NCBI RefSeq assembly: GCF_000143415.4
Contig: NW_003314364.1
Span: 348,561-412,560 of the forward strand
Direction of reading: 5' to 3'
From: Selaginella moellendorffii
Taxonomy: Eukaryota > Streptophyta > Lycopodiopsida > Selaginellales > Selaginellaceae
Length of the DNA stretch: 64,000 nt
Shown: piece by piece, positions 44,663 to 56,746 of the stretch
Layout of the letters: every line of letters starts with the position of its first letter
Numbering within the stretch: position 1 is the first letter of the stretch
Made by a program: the position numbers and the translations under genes
Notes under the pieces: generated by a model
Databases searched by the model: none
Told to the model about the DNA's origin: nothing
The model's input: the letters and a program-made list of their open reading frames with translations, nothing else

Positions 44663-47600
44663 CGTTAGGCGCCAACTTTGACCACATGGTCAACATGGGT
44701 CAAAGGGAGGCTCAAGGGTATATTAAGGCATGTTAGGGTGAGGGACTTAACTTACCCTAGGGCTCACAGTGGAGCGGCGGCGTAGTGGAGCTTTTAAGGT
44801 GGGTGGTGAGGAACCTCAGGAGGTGGCATAGCATAGTCTAGGGTGACTAGATCTCTGTCTTTTTGTGCCGGATCATAACATTGGTATCAGAGGAGTTGGT
44901 TGTGATGGCCGACCAAGATGAACACTGGAATCCTATTGTCGATGGTGGTGCCGACGATGGTGCTGACAGAGCTGCGGAGATTTAGACCATTCAAGATGTG
45001 GTTCATGAGCTGCGAGCCCTTATGGCCAATCTCCTTCTCACGGTAAGTTAGATACTAAAAAGTTGCAAACTTTGCAGTGTGAGGATGACGAGAATGACCA
45101 TTCCGGTCGGAGGAAGAGACTTTCGATCGTTGCTCATTAGCTCAACTATGTGTGGAATAAGATGGAGCTCGAGGATATGCATGAATTAGCTTTAATGCTA
45201 GAGGGCGTGTTCCTAGACAGTGGGAGCGATGACAACTTTGTTTTGGCAAAGTTTGTTGCGGAGCATGGCCTGGTCACATGTGGAGTTCTTCCATACACAG
45301 TGGAAGGTGCAGCTACCTCTGCTCAACATTTTGATGCTTGTATCGAGGGGCTGGAAGTGTTGGTTAGCAAAACCACACTTGTGAAGACTTTTTTTATCTC
45401 GTATATCCATCGTGTGGATCTCATTCTTGGGATGTTATGGTTGGTGAAGGTGGATCCAGAGATAAAGTGGAGTATTAAGTGTATCTCGCTAGAGTATAGT
45501 GGCATTAAAGATGTGTGGTTTGACGAGGGCGTTCAACCACCAATTGCTATGCTCTCTACTACATCTTTGAAGCGGGCTTGTCGTAATGGAAAAACACTTT
45601 CGAGTTACTTACTGTTTGTTTAGGGAAGAAATAGCAGTACGGGATGTACTTGACGAGTTTTCTGATGTTTTTCCATCTGAACTTCCTCATGGGTTGCCTC
45701 CATTATGAGGTGTGGAGCATGGGAGCCGGGAACGTGGCCAATTTACCGGTGTTCATTTCAGTTAAGTTATGTGGAGGAGTAAGAAGTTCAATGACAAGTC
45801 AAGGAGTTACTTGAGTTTTGATTTATTTAGCCAAGTAAGTCCCTGTTTGGTGCTCCGGTCTTGCTTGTGAAGAAGGACGGTTCAATGCAGATGTGTATTG
45901 ACTACTGCGCTTTGAACAAGAAGATAGTGAAGGATAAAATGCTGATGCCACGTGTGGATGATATCTTGGACAAGCTTGGTGAAGCACGAATGTTTACCAA
46001 GATTGATCTGAGGAGTGGATATCATCAGATTGCAATGGATAATGCATCTCTCTCCAAGACGGCATTCAACACAAGCTTCAGACATTTTGAGTTTACAATT
46101 ATGTTGTATGGTTTGATGAATGCACTGGCCACATTTACTCGGTTGATGACGGAGGTATTTGGGCATTATCTTCATGAGTTTGTGGAGATGTTTTTGGACG
46201 ATATTCTTGTTTTTAGCAAGAATATGGAGGAGCATAAGGTGCATTTGCGCAAGGTTCTTTTGTTACTTTGAGACAGCAAATTTTATACGAAGAAGAGCAA
46301 ATATGAATTTGCAAAGTCGGAGGTGGAATATCTAGGCCATATTATGACATCTAAGGGTGTCAAGATGGATCCAAGGAAGGTGGCTGTATATCTTTTCACA
46401 CAAAAGGAGTTGAACACTAGGCAAGCTCGTTGGATGGTCAAACTCATGGAGTTTGGGGAGTTTCCTATTGAACATCGTCTGGGAAAATCAAATGTGGTGG
46501 CAGATGCTTTATCTCGTATTCATCATATGACGACATTACAAACACGATTTTGTCATCATTTGAGTAAGGTGGTCAGTAAGTTTGGGCAGTTGGTTGAGCA
46601 TGCTCAGGCTCAAGATGCTGAGGTGGCCTCTTTGTGAGACCAGATGGAAGCCCCTCTCTCATTTGTGGATGGGATTCTCTATTACAATGGCCGTGTATAT
46701 TTGCCACGGATGGATGTGTTAATTACTCAAGTTTTATTCCACTATCATGATCATCTAGAGGCCGGTCATTTTGGGGGGAAGAAGATGTATGAGTTGATTA
46801 AGCGCAACTTTTATTGGAGGAATATGAATGCTAATATCCTCAAGTATTGTAAATCATGCGAACTTTGTCAGCGGGTTAAGGTGCCACGAGAGAAGCCGAG
46901 GGGACTTTTGCAACCTTTACCTATTCCTTAGAGCCGTTGGTGTAGTATCTCTATGGACTTCATCACTTGTTTGCCATGAACACAAAGGCAAAAGGAGCAA
47001 GTATGGGTCATAGTGGATCGGTTGATGAAGTATGTGCGGTTGTTGGCTCTTCGAAAGACTATCACTGCCTTGGACTTGGTTGCGGTTTACTTGGAGAAGG
47101 TTTTTCCTGATTTTGGTTTGCCAGAGGATATCATTAGTGATCGTGATTCAAAGTTCACAAGTGGATTTTGGAAAAGCTTTGCAAAGGCTATGCAAGTGAT
47201 TTTGAAACTCTCGAGTGGAGATCATCCTCAAACAGATGGGCAAACCGAGCATGTGAATCAGGTGGTGGAGGATATAGTGAGTGGCAAAACACCTTAGTGC
47301 CTTTACGGATAGGGAAGAGTGATAAACTTTCCCATCAATATGCTGGTCCATATGAAGTGTTGGAGCGCATTGGTAAAGCAGTTTATTGGGTGCGACTGCC
47401 AACTGGGGTGAAAATTCATCCAATGTTTTATGTTAGCCAGTTGAAAGGTGTACTATCTCAGAGTGACAAGCCCAATGCCTCTTTGATGTATATGGCTGTG
47501 GAAGATGGATCAGAAGCTTGAGCAGGGTTCCCTAGAAAGGGTGACCACCAATACAACTTGTCCTTAGGACAAGGACTTTGTTGGGGGGGAAGAATTGCTA

Positions 47601-47828
47601 GGCACCAATTTTGACCACATGGTCAATGTGGGTCAAAGGGAGGCTCAAGGGTATATTAAGGCATGTTAGAGTGAGGGACTTAACCTACCCTAGGGCTCAC
47701 AGTGGAGTGGTGGCACAATGGAGCTTTTGAGGTAGCTCGGGCGTTGTTGGGTGGTGAGGAACCTCAAGAGGTGTCGTAGCATAGTCTAGGGCAACTAGAT
47801 CTTTGTCTTTTTGTGCCGGATCATAATA
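44663..47828 (+). mobile_element. internally deleted Ty3/gypsy element (copy 2)
   Basis: Same family as 50825-55756. LTRs at 44663-44880 and 47596-47828; primer binding site TTGGTATCAGAG follows the first. Compared with the fuller copy it lacks most of gag (about 860 bp), the RNase H region (about 450 bp) and the integrase C-terminal half (about 350 bp). Each deletion joins at a few bases of microhomology. Surviving open pieces include a protease/RT lead-in (45150-45623), RT (45861-46271), integrase zinc domain (46644-46931) and core (47013-47297). An in-frame TAG at 46929-46931 matches the TAG at 54494-54496 of the other copy. Confidence 0.88.
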
Positions 47829-50824
47829 GTGCCCAATCTCCCCACACTTGCTACCATTTGAGGGGGCATCCACCACAAGAATCAAAGAAGAAACTCTCCA
47901 AAAACTCTCTATTTTTTGTTTTACATTGCTGTGTCTAGGATGGAATGCCACCCAACACCAAGCAGCAGTGGAGGGAGATCCAAGCCTCAGCCTTTGGCAC
48001 TTGGAAGAGGTGCTAGAGGTTGCGGCCTCAACATCTGATTGCCCCAAGGAGGGATGCTGAAGGGAAGAGCTGCCAACAACAAAACCCCAATTGGAAGGAG
48101 GGCTTCGCTAGGTTCTTTAATGGACAATGAGAAGCTCAGCTTGAGTGGCACGGTAGGAAGTAGTGAGCACACAGTCAGTGATCGAGCAGGCTTGAGGCAG
48201 AAATCACATCACACAGAAAGTGATGTGCTCATGGAGTGCGCGGCCAAGGATCTCCATAAAGAGGTCGTGCAAGGAATGAGAGAGATGATGGACAGGGCTC
48301 AGCCACTCGTAAGCTCCTTGCTGAACTTGCAGACACAGGTTCTGGCCCAACTAACTCCCCAACGTGCAATCTAGAAAAGTTTGTCCAACTGGAGCAAGAT
48401 GGCAGTGAGTACAAAGACAGATCGGCAACCAAGGATGGGATACCAGCATCAGGGATTATCCTTGAGACTGACTCAAGACTTTTTGGGAACCTACAAGAAA
48501 AAGACAATACACTGGAAGCAGTAGTCTTGCCTAGAGACATGGGAATGGTGATACACAAGACAGTGGGGCTGTGCAGGAGCATGGACAGAGCAGTAGAGTT
48601 GGAGATTCTAGGGGCATGGGCTAGGGACATTTCAACCAGCCTCACCAACCAAGCATCATGGCTCCCCTGAGCAACAAAGATGTGGGGAGAAATGTATAAT
48701 GCAACACCCCCCTTTCTTACATGGCTACTTGCTTGCTAAGCTCACTCCTCACTCCCTCAGTGGCACTCTGTGTCATGCTTAATCACGCCCAGCCCTAAAT
48801 GTTTAACGACTAAATTTAAATTAGTAACTTTAAATATTAATTAGTAGCACCATAATTTTGTAATTAGCCAGTGAATGAGCTATGGCTTGATTTAGGTTTT
48901 TCCTCATTGTTTTTTGTGTTCCTTCTTATATTTTCTATCTTATTTTTATCATTCTCTTTAGTATTATGGCTAGATTGGAATATATAAATCATGCTCAAGA
49001 TAGTATTCTTACTTTTTCTGATCTTATTGAGAGAAATAATAATATACTAGAATAGTCTTTAATTTATAGTAATGAAGTGGCATGCCTATGTAAGCAATGA
49101 GGTGGCATGCAAATCCAAATAAGCAAATGGGACCCACCCTAAATAAGTGCTGAATTGTGCATTCTACCCACACAGGAAGCAAGTGGTTTCTTAGGCTCTG
49201 GAGAATTAGCCAGTGGAGACAGGCTGCACAAGGAGGTGGCCACAAGCAAGGCTCTAGAACTGAGCTTTGTCACCCCCATCGCCGAGTGAACAGGACTTAG
49301 CGTGGTTCTCAATGTGGGAGAGACAGCTCTTGATCTCAATTCAAGATCTAATTGGAAAAACTAAAGGCAAGACATGTGCTAATCCAGGCAGGAACAGAGG
49401 CGGTGTCACCACAAGGGCAGTGGTGGCAGCAATGAGGGCAGCCATAGTTGCTGCACTACCAGTAAGTCAACACTTAGAGGAGCTGAGGGCAGATCCAGGA
49501 GAGGAGAAAAGCTTACACTCAAGTGAGAGATCTACAAGGGAACATGAAGTCTCATGATGTCCACAAGGTAGAGTCAAAGGATCAGGTCCATGGGGAAGAG
49601 TTGGTCTCACTAGGGCCAAAAGTGATATCCAGGCCCAGATCAAAAGGGGACCACTCAGCCAGAAGTTTGCCCACAGGTGCCTCTCAGATCTGACCAACAA
49701 AGTGAGAGTGTTGCTGCCTAGCTCTCTTGCGAAGTTTGTAGGATCTTGATTCAAGAGCAAAACTTCTCTTAGCCACCAGCCTAACAACAAGCCTCAGTCC
49801 CTTGTGATGCAACAATGTATGCCACACCAGATAGAAGAAGGAATGCTGTGTTGGGATCCCTCAACCTTCGCAGAGGCTCTGCAAGACACCACGCAGGGCA
49901 AAGTGCAGCTTCACACCAAGACATACTCACTATGGAGGTATGGTACCAGGAGGCAACTCCCTTGGGGGAAGACCAGATCCTTGGCCCCGCCCTCAGGGAA
50001 GCCCTTGAACTTGTGATGGTGGCATTGGTAACACAAAAAAAGCGGAAGAGAATGAACAGCCAAGATGCCCGAAAAACCATGATGCAAGAGGAAGAGACAA
50101 GCATGTGGAAGGCACAAGAGTCACAGGAACAAGAAGTGGAACAGGAAAGGGAACAAGGCAAGGAGACCCTAGGAGAGAGCAGAAAATGGAGACACTGAAG
50201 GAGGAACCGATTCTGGAAAAAAGAGACAAACTGTTAGCAGTACTGCTGGAAGAACAGGAGGGGGAGATGAAGCGCATGGGGCTGGAGATGGACAGAGAGG
50301 TAAAAAAAAACAAGATGGAAAGAATGCAAGGTGGTGTGAAAGAAGCTAAAATCCCAGAGTAGATCAAAGGAGGCCCTCGCATGGGCGAAAGAGGTGGAGG
50401 AGTTCTTATACGAAGAGGAGATGTTTTCTAAGGATCAGAAACAGGCTACAGGCAGATCACCTAAAGGAAAAGCCCAGGGAGCCTTGGCAGGATGTGGTTG
50501 GGAAAAGGTGGTAGCCAAGGAGCAGCCCACTTTGTGACATGGTCTGGATGGCCCCAAAGACCAAGGCAATTTAAGAGTTGAGTGAGAGTGAGGAGGTTGC
50601 TCCACACAGGGAAAGTTGGCAAAGGAAGTCTCACATGCAGAAGCCTTGAAACAAGAGTCCTACACAGGAGAACCAAGGAAACGGGCCAGCACAGTGCAAG
50701 ACCCCAAAGTGATAGCAAGGGCAATTAAGCTGGGCAAACTAAGCCAGGTAGTGGCAGCTAGAGAAGAACTACAACATAGAGCAGTGATCACAGTCTTCAA
50801 GGGGAAGTTTCCGACTTGTCATAT
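47829..50824 (+). mobile_element. LINE segment 1 (5'/ORF1 region), decayed
   Basis: Decayed plus-strand frames (48039-48374, 49267-49557, 49815-50198, 50616-50843) with no known domain except that the last one runs up to the gypsy insertion and continues in frame beyond it at 55757. I therefore assign at least the right part to a LINE ORF1. The left limit is uncertain, and 48700-49190 may be unrelated AT-rich sequence. Confidence 0.45.
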
Positions 50825-51065
50825 TGTTAGGCGCCAGCTTTGACTACGTGGTCAACGTCGGTCAAAGGGAGGCTCAAGGGTATATTAAGGCATGTTAGGG
50901 TAAGGGACTTAACCTACCCTAGGGCTCACAGTGGAGCGGCGGCGCGGCGGCGCAGTGGAGCTTTTGAGGTAGCTCAGGGGTGGTTGGGTGGTGAGGAACC
51001 TCAAGAGGTGGCGTAGCATAGTCTAGGGCAACGAGATCTTTGTCTTTTTGCGCCGGATCATAACA
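50825..51065 (+). repeat. 5' LTR of gypsy copy 1
   Basis: Starts TGTTAGGCGCC and ends GGATCATAACA. It differs from the 3' LTR at two transitions (A/G in the GCTCRGGGGTGG stretch, C/T in TTTTTGYGCCGG), indicating a recent insertion. Confidence 0.95.
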
Positions 51066-51078
51066 TTGGTATCAGAGC
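51066..51078 (+). other. primer binding site, initiator tRNA-Met
   Basis: TTGGTATCAGAGC directly follows the 5' LTR and matches the complement of the tRNA-iMet 3' end. Confidence 0.9.
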
Positions 51079-51088
51079 ATTGGTTGCG

Positions 51089-54000
51089 ATGGCCGACCAA
51101 GCTGAACGCTGGAATCCTATCATCGATGGTGGTGCCGACGATGGTGCCGACGAAGTTGCGGAGATTTGGACCATTCAAGATGTGGTTCATGAGCTGCGAG
51201 CCCTTAATAAAAATCAGCAAGAGATGCAAGACGAGATGCATGGCATGATGGATACCATGCGTGGGCGTGTTGAGGCACTTGAGGCTGGACGGGGTAGCGC
51301 TCCAAGTAAGCCTTCTTTGGTAGATCGACTCAAGATTTCAACCTTTTCCGGTGATGGTGGTGTGGACGAGTGTCTCGCTTGGCTAGCCAATGTGAAGAAG
51401 TTCTTGGCTGCTAGAGGAACTCCAGATGCAGAGGCTTTAGTGGCTATTCCGATGGTTTTGCGTGATGCGGGTCTTCGATGGTGGAATTGGCTTGAGGAGT
51501 CCCGTGTTGCGGATAAGAAATCACTAGTATCTACCATGGATGAGTTTGAGGCTGCTTTCCGTTTACGTTTTGCCCCTCATTACGACGTGGAGAATGCTCG
51601 TACAGAACTTCGCCATTTCCAACAAGGGAAAATGACGCTTGGGGATTATATTGAGAAGCTTACTCGCTTGATTAGTCATGTTCCAACGAAGGATCCAGAT
51701 CAGAACAAATCCTACTTCATTGATGGCCTACATAGTGAGAGCATGTGGCAACACTTGCGTCATTCTCAGCCTACAAAGAGTTTGGAGGAGCTCTTTGATG
51801 CGGCTCGTTGACTTGATAATGACAAGCACAAGTCTTGCAAGCGTTCGCGGAGTCCTTCTGTCGAGCATCGTCGTGATGATTGCCGTGGACACAAGGATGG
51901 GAACAAGCATCACAAGTTGAAGTCGGTGGTGACTACCTCGGATGCAAAGGGGTCCAAGAAGCAGAAGTTCTTTGTGAAGAATTATAGACAGGGTTGTCAT
52001 CATTGCGGCGAACTTGGACACTACAAGGCTGATTGTCCGCAGTTGAAGAACAAGCAGCAGGACAAGAAGAATGGCCAATCTTCTTCTCACGGTAAGTCCG
52101 ATACTAAAAAGTTGCAAACTTTGCAGTGTGAGGAGGAGGAGAACGACCATTCCGGTCGGAGGAAGCGACTTTCGATCGTTGCTCGTCAGCTCAACTGTGT
52201 GTGGAACAAGATGGAGCTTGATGATACGCGTGAATCAGCTTTAATGTTGGAGGGCGTGTTCCGTGGCGATCCAATGCGGATTTTACTGGATAGTGGGAGC
52301 GATGACAACTTTGTTTCGGCAAAGTTTGTTGCGGAGCATCGCCTGAACACACGTGGAGTTCTTCCATACACAGTGGAAGATGCAGCTGCCTCTGCTCAGC
52401 ATTTCGATGCTTGTGTCGAGGGGCTGGAAGTGTTGGTTGGCAAAACCACACTTGTGGAGACTTTTTATCTCGCGGATATCCATCGTGTGGATCTCATTCT
52501 TGGGATGCCATGGTTGGTGAAGGTGGATCCAGAGATAAAGTGGAGCATTAAGTGTATCTCGCTGGAGTATGGTGGCGTTAAAGATGTGTGGTTTGGCGAG
52601 GGCGTTCAACCACCAGTTGTTATGCTCTCTGCTACATCTTTGAAGCAGGCTTGTCGTAATGGAAAAGCACTTTCAAGTTACTTGCTGTTTGTTTGTGACT
52701 TGGGGGACCAAGGCACGTGTGGGGGAGAAGCAGCAGTACGGGATGTACTTGATGAGTTTTCTGATGTTTTTCCATCTGAACTTCCTCATGGATTGCCTCC
52801 ATTACGAGGTGTGGAGCATGTGATTACATTGGAGCCGGGGACGCGGCCAATTTACCGGCGTCCATTTCGGTTAAGTTATGCAGAGGAGCAAGAAGTTCAA
52901 CGACAAGTCAAGGAGTTACTTGAGTTTGGATTTATTCAGCCAAGTAAGTCTCCGTTTGGTGCTCCGGTCTTGCTTGTGAAGAAGAAGGACGGTTCAATGC
53001 AGATGTGTATTGACTACCGTGCTTTAAACAAGAAGACAGTGAAGGGCAAAATGCCGATGCCACGTGTGGATGATATCCTAGACAAGCTTGGTGAAGCACG
53101 AGTGTTTACCAAGATTGATCTGAGGAGTGGATATCATCAGATTGCAATGGATGATGCATCTATCTCCAAGACGGCATTCAACACAAGCTTCGGACATTTT
53201 GAGTTTACCGTTATGCCATTTGGTTTGACGAATGCACCGGCCACATTTACTCAGTTGATGACGGAGGTATTTAGGCGTTATCTTCATGAGTTTGTGGAGA
53301 TTTTCTTGGACGATATTCTTGTTTTTAGCAAGAATATGGAGGAGCATAGGGTGCATTTGCGCAAGGTTCTTTTGTTACTTCGAGACAGCAAACTTTATGC
53401 GAAGAAGAGCAAATGTGAATTTGCAAAGTCGGAGGTGGAATATCTAGGCCATATTGTGACATCTAAGGGTGTCAAGATGGATCCAAGGAAGGTGGCTGTG
53501 GTGGAAAACTGGCCTACACCGACTACAGTGGCCGAGTTGCGCAGTTTTCTTGGTATGGCTAGTTACTACCGACATTTCCAGCATAAGTTTGCAGAGGTGG
53601 CTATTCTGTTGACGCGGTTGTTACGCAAGAATGTGCCATTCGAGTGGAAGACGCCACAAGAGGAGAGTTTTGTGGCGCTGAAACGATTGTTGATCGAGGC
53701 TCCAGTGCTTCGCATTGCTGATCCATCGAAACCTTACGAGGTGACATGCGATGCGAGTGGTTATGCACTGGGAGGAGTTCTCATGCAAGAGGGACAGCCT
53801 ATTGCATATGAGAGTCGAACTTTGAATTCCGCGGAGCAACGCTATTCCACATATGAGCAAGAGTTACTCTCTATTGTTCATGCTTTGCGGACGTGGCGGC
53901 ACTATCTTTATGGTGCAGTGTTCGTGGTGTTGACAGATCATAAACCACTTGTGTATCTTTTCACACAGAAGGAGTTGAACACTAGGCAAGCTCGTTGGAT

Positions 54001-55441
54001 GGTCAAACTCATGGAGTTTGGGGAGTTTCCTATTGAGCATCGTCCGGGAAAATCAAATGTGGTGGCGGATGCTTTATCTCGTGTTCGTCATGTGACGATG
54101 TTACGAACACGATTTTGTCATCATTTGAGTAAGGTGGTCAGCGAGTTTGGGCAGTTGGTTGAGCATGCTCAGGCTCAGGATGCTGAGGTGGCCTCTTTGC
54201 GAGACCAGATGGAAGCTCCTTTCTCATTGGTGGATGGGAGTTTCTACTACAATGGCCGTGTCTATTTGCCACGGGTGGATGCGTTAATTACTCAAGTTTT
54301 ATTCCACTATCATGATCGTCCAGAGGCCGGTCATTTTGGGGGGAAGAAGACGTATGAGTTGATTAAGCGCAACTTTTATTGGAGGAATATGAAGGCTGAT
54401 ATCCTCAAGTATTGTAAATCATGCGAGCTTTGTCAGCGGGTTAAGGTGCCACGGGAGAAGCCGGGGGGACTTTTGCAACCTTTACCTATTCCTTAGAGCC
54501 GTTGGTGTAGTATCTCTATGGACTTCATCACTTGTTTGCCACGAACACAGAGGCAAAAGGAGCAAGTATAGGTCATAGTAGATCGGTTGACGAAGTATGT
54601 GCGGTTGTTGGCTCTTCGGAAGACTGTCACTGCCTCAGACTTGGCTGCGGTTTACTTGGAGAAGGTTTTTCCTGATTTTGGTTTGCCGGAGGATATCATT
54701 AGTGATCGAGATTCAAAGTTCACCAGTGGATTTTGGAAAAGTTTTGCAAAGGCTATGCAAGTGACTTTGAAACTCTCGAGTGGAGATCATCCTTAGACGG
54801 ATGGGCAAACTGAGCGTGTGAATCAGGTGGTGGAGGATATGCTACGTTGTAGCATTGGTCAAAGGCAAGGACAGTGGGATCTATATCTTTCGTTGGTGCA
54901 ATTTGCTTACAACAATAGCCAACACAGTGGAACCAAGCTAAGTCCTTACTTTGCGATGTTTGGAAGGCATCCTCGAACAGCGGTGGAGTTGGGATTGCAT
55001 TTGAGTAAGGACGTTCAAGAAAAGCTTGATTCCGAGGCAACTGATCTGGCCACAGAACTTGATGAGATTCTGGTGGTATGCAAACGGAATTTGCAAGCAG
55101 CTCAGGATAGAGCGGAGAAGTTTGCTAATGAGCATCGCCAATTCCGGGAATATAAGGTGGGTGATCTCGTTTTCGTGTGAGTGATCTTTCCGTCAAGTGA
55201 GCAGCGGAACACCTTGGTGCCTTTACGGATAGGGAAGAGTGATAAACTCTTCCATCGATATGCTGGTCCATATGAAGTGCTAGAGTGCATTGGTAAAGCG
55301 GCTTATCGGGTGCGGCTGCCAGCTGGGGTGAAAATTCATCCGGTATTTTATGTCAGCCAGTTGAAAGGTGTACTATCTCGGAGTGACGGGCCCAATGCCT
55401 CCTTGATGTATACGGCTGTGGAAGATGGACCAGGAGCTTGA
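51089..55441 (+). pseudogene. single-frame gag-pol of gypsy copy 1 with five nonsense codons
   Basis: One continuous frame of about 1450 codons. Order: gag (from MADQAERW), CCHC zinc knuckle (CHHCGELGHYKADC), aspartic protease (LLDSGSDDNFVSAKF), reverse transcriptase (YRALNKKT; FLDDILVF), RNase H (CDASGYALGG), integrase zinc domain (HYHDRPEAGHFGGKK) and core, and a C-terminal segment ending near YVSQLKGVL. Protease-RT-RNase H-integrase order is Ty3/gypsy. In-frame stops: TGA 51809, TAG 54494, TAG 54569, TAG 54794, TGA 55178. No chromodomain was seen. Confidence 0.9.
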
Positions 55442-55515
55442 GCAGGATTCCCCAGAAAGGGTGATCACCGGTACAACTCGTCCTTGGGACAAGGACTTTG
55501 TTGGGGGGGAAGAAT

Positions 55516-55756
55516 TGTTAGGCGCCAGCTTTGACTACGTGGTCAACGTCGGTCAAAGGGAGGCTCAAGGGTATATTAAGGCATGTTAGGGTAAGGGACT
55601 TAACCTACCCTAGGGCTCACAGTGGAGCGGCGGCGCGGCGGCGCAGTGGAGCTTTTGAGGTAGCTCGGGGGTGGTTGGGTGGTGAGGAACCTCAAGAGGT
55701 GGCGTAGCATAGTCTAGGGCAACGAGATCTTTGTCTTTTTGTGCCGGATCATAACA
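55516..55756 (+). repeat. 3' LTR of gypsy copy 1
   Basis: Direct repeat of 50825-51065, bounded by TGTTAGG and CATAACA and followed by the CATAT target-site duplication. Confidence 0.95.
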
Positions 55757-56015
55757 CATATAGCCATTGACTGGCTAAACGTTGTGCTTGAACAGGGGAT
55801 TTCCATCAAGGACCTGCTCCCACACGGTTGAGGGTGCTACACAATGGTGTTCAAGACAGAGGAGGCTTGGGCCCAAGTAGAGGAGCTACATGGACTCATC
55901 AATGACAACTGGGCTATGTCCTTCCACCCATGGATTCTAAGGTTCATGGTTGATGATCAAGAAAAGCATTGAAGTGGGCAAGTTTTGCACTCAACAGGGC
56001 ACTTTGGGACATCAT
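55757..56015 (+). mobile_element. LINE segment 2 (ORF1 continuation)
   Basis: Right after the gypsy element the plus frame gives IAIDWLNVVLEQG and later VFKTEEAWAQVEEL, the style of plant LINE ORF1 proteins. It joins in frame to the sequence before 50825 once the insertion and one target copy are set aside. It is interrupted at 56016 by a TRIM. Confidence 0.6.
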
Positions 56016-56746
56016 TGTAGCGCATGTGATCATGGGATGAGATTTGGATATACTGTCACCATGGATCCTATGAACTTTGGGGGATAAATGGGGATAAAAT
56101 AGCCACTAAGGGCTTTCTCATCAAGCAATTGCCCTTTTTCCAGTTGGCTTAAGGGGAGAGAGATAAAGTGCGTTACAGTTGGTATCGGAGCAAATGGCAC
56201 GGGTTCGATTCCCATTGATTAGTGGCTACTTAAAAATATAATATACCCTTGAGCAAGGTATATTCCTACCCTTAAATATGAAATCGTACGTATTGGGCAT
56301 CCATGCATACGTCTTTCCTCTTGTGTGGAGTATCCACAAACGAAAGTATCCATTGTGGGACTGCGGTATCACATGGAATAGCTAATCTACACAATGGAAG
56401 GATTGGTAGATTGAGTGCGGAAATGGAGGTAGATGACTAGTTGCCTCACATGGAATAGCTAATCTACACAATGGAAGGATTGGTAGATTGAGTGCGGAAA
56501 TGGAGGTGTTGGTTCCCCTTAGCTCAGTAGGGGTTGTTAGTCAATAGTCAATGAGGACATTGACATCTCTAAAGGGGGGGTGAGTGTAGCGCATGTGATA
56601 ATGGGATAAGATTTGGATATACTATCACCGTGGATCCTTGGAATCTTGGGGGATAAATGGGGATAAAATAGCCACTAAGGGCTCTCTCATCAAAAAATTG
56701 CCCCTTTTCTAGTTGGCTTAAGGGGAGAGAGATAAAGTGCGCTACA
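56016..56746 (+). mobile_element. TRIM element, 731 bp
   Basis: Two 162-bp terminal repeats (56016-56177 and 56585-56746) start TGTAGCGCATG and end TACA. A primer binding site GTTGGTATCGGAGC follows the first, and a G-rich purine tract (AAAGGGGGGGTGAG) precedes the second. Flanks are ATCAT and ATCAC, a target-site duplication with one change. The interior of about 407 bp is non-coding and contains a tandem duplication of about 77 bp (ATGGAATAGCTAATCTAC at about 56374 and 56451). Confidence 0.9.

Larger units (their letters stand above)
50825..55756 (+). mobile_element. nearly complete Ty3/gypsy LTR retrotransposon (copy 1)
   Basis: The 241-bp LTRs at 50825-51065 and 55516-55756 differ at two positions. 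The target-site duplication CATAT (50820-50824 and 55757-55761) is intact. A tRNA-Met primer binding site lies at 51066-51078 and a polypurine tract (TTGGGGGGGA) ends just before the 3' LTR. It sits inside LINE ORF1. The gag-pol frame has no indel but five in-frame stops, so it cannot make its own proteins as it stands. Confidence 0.95.
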
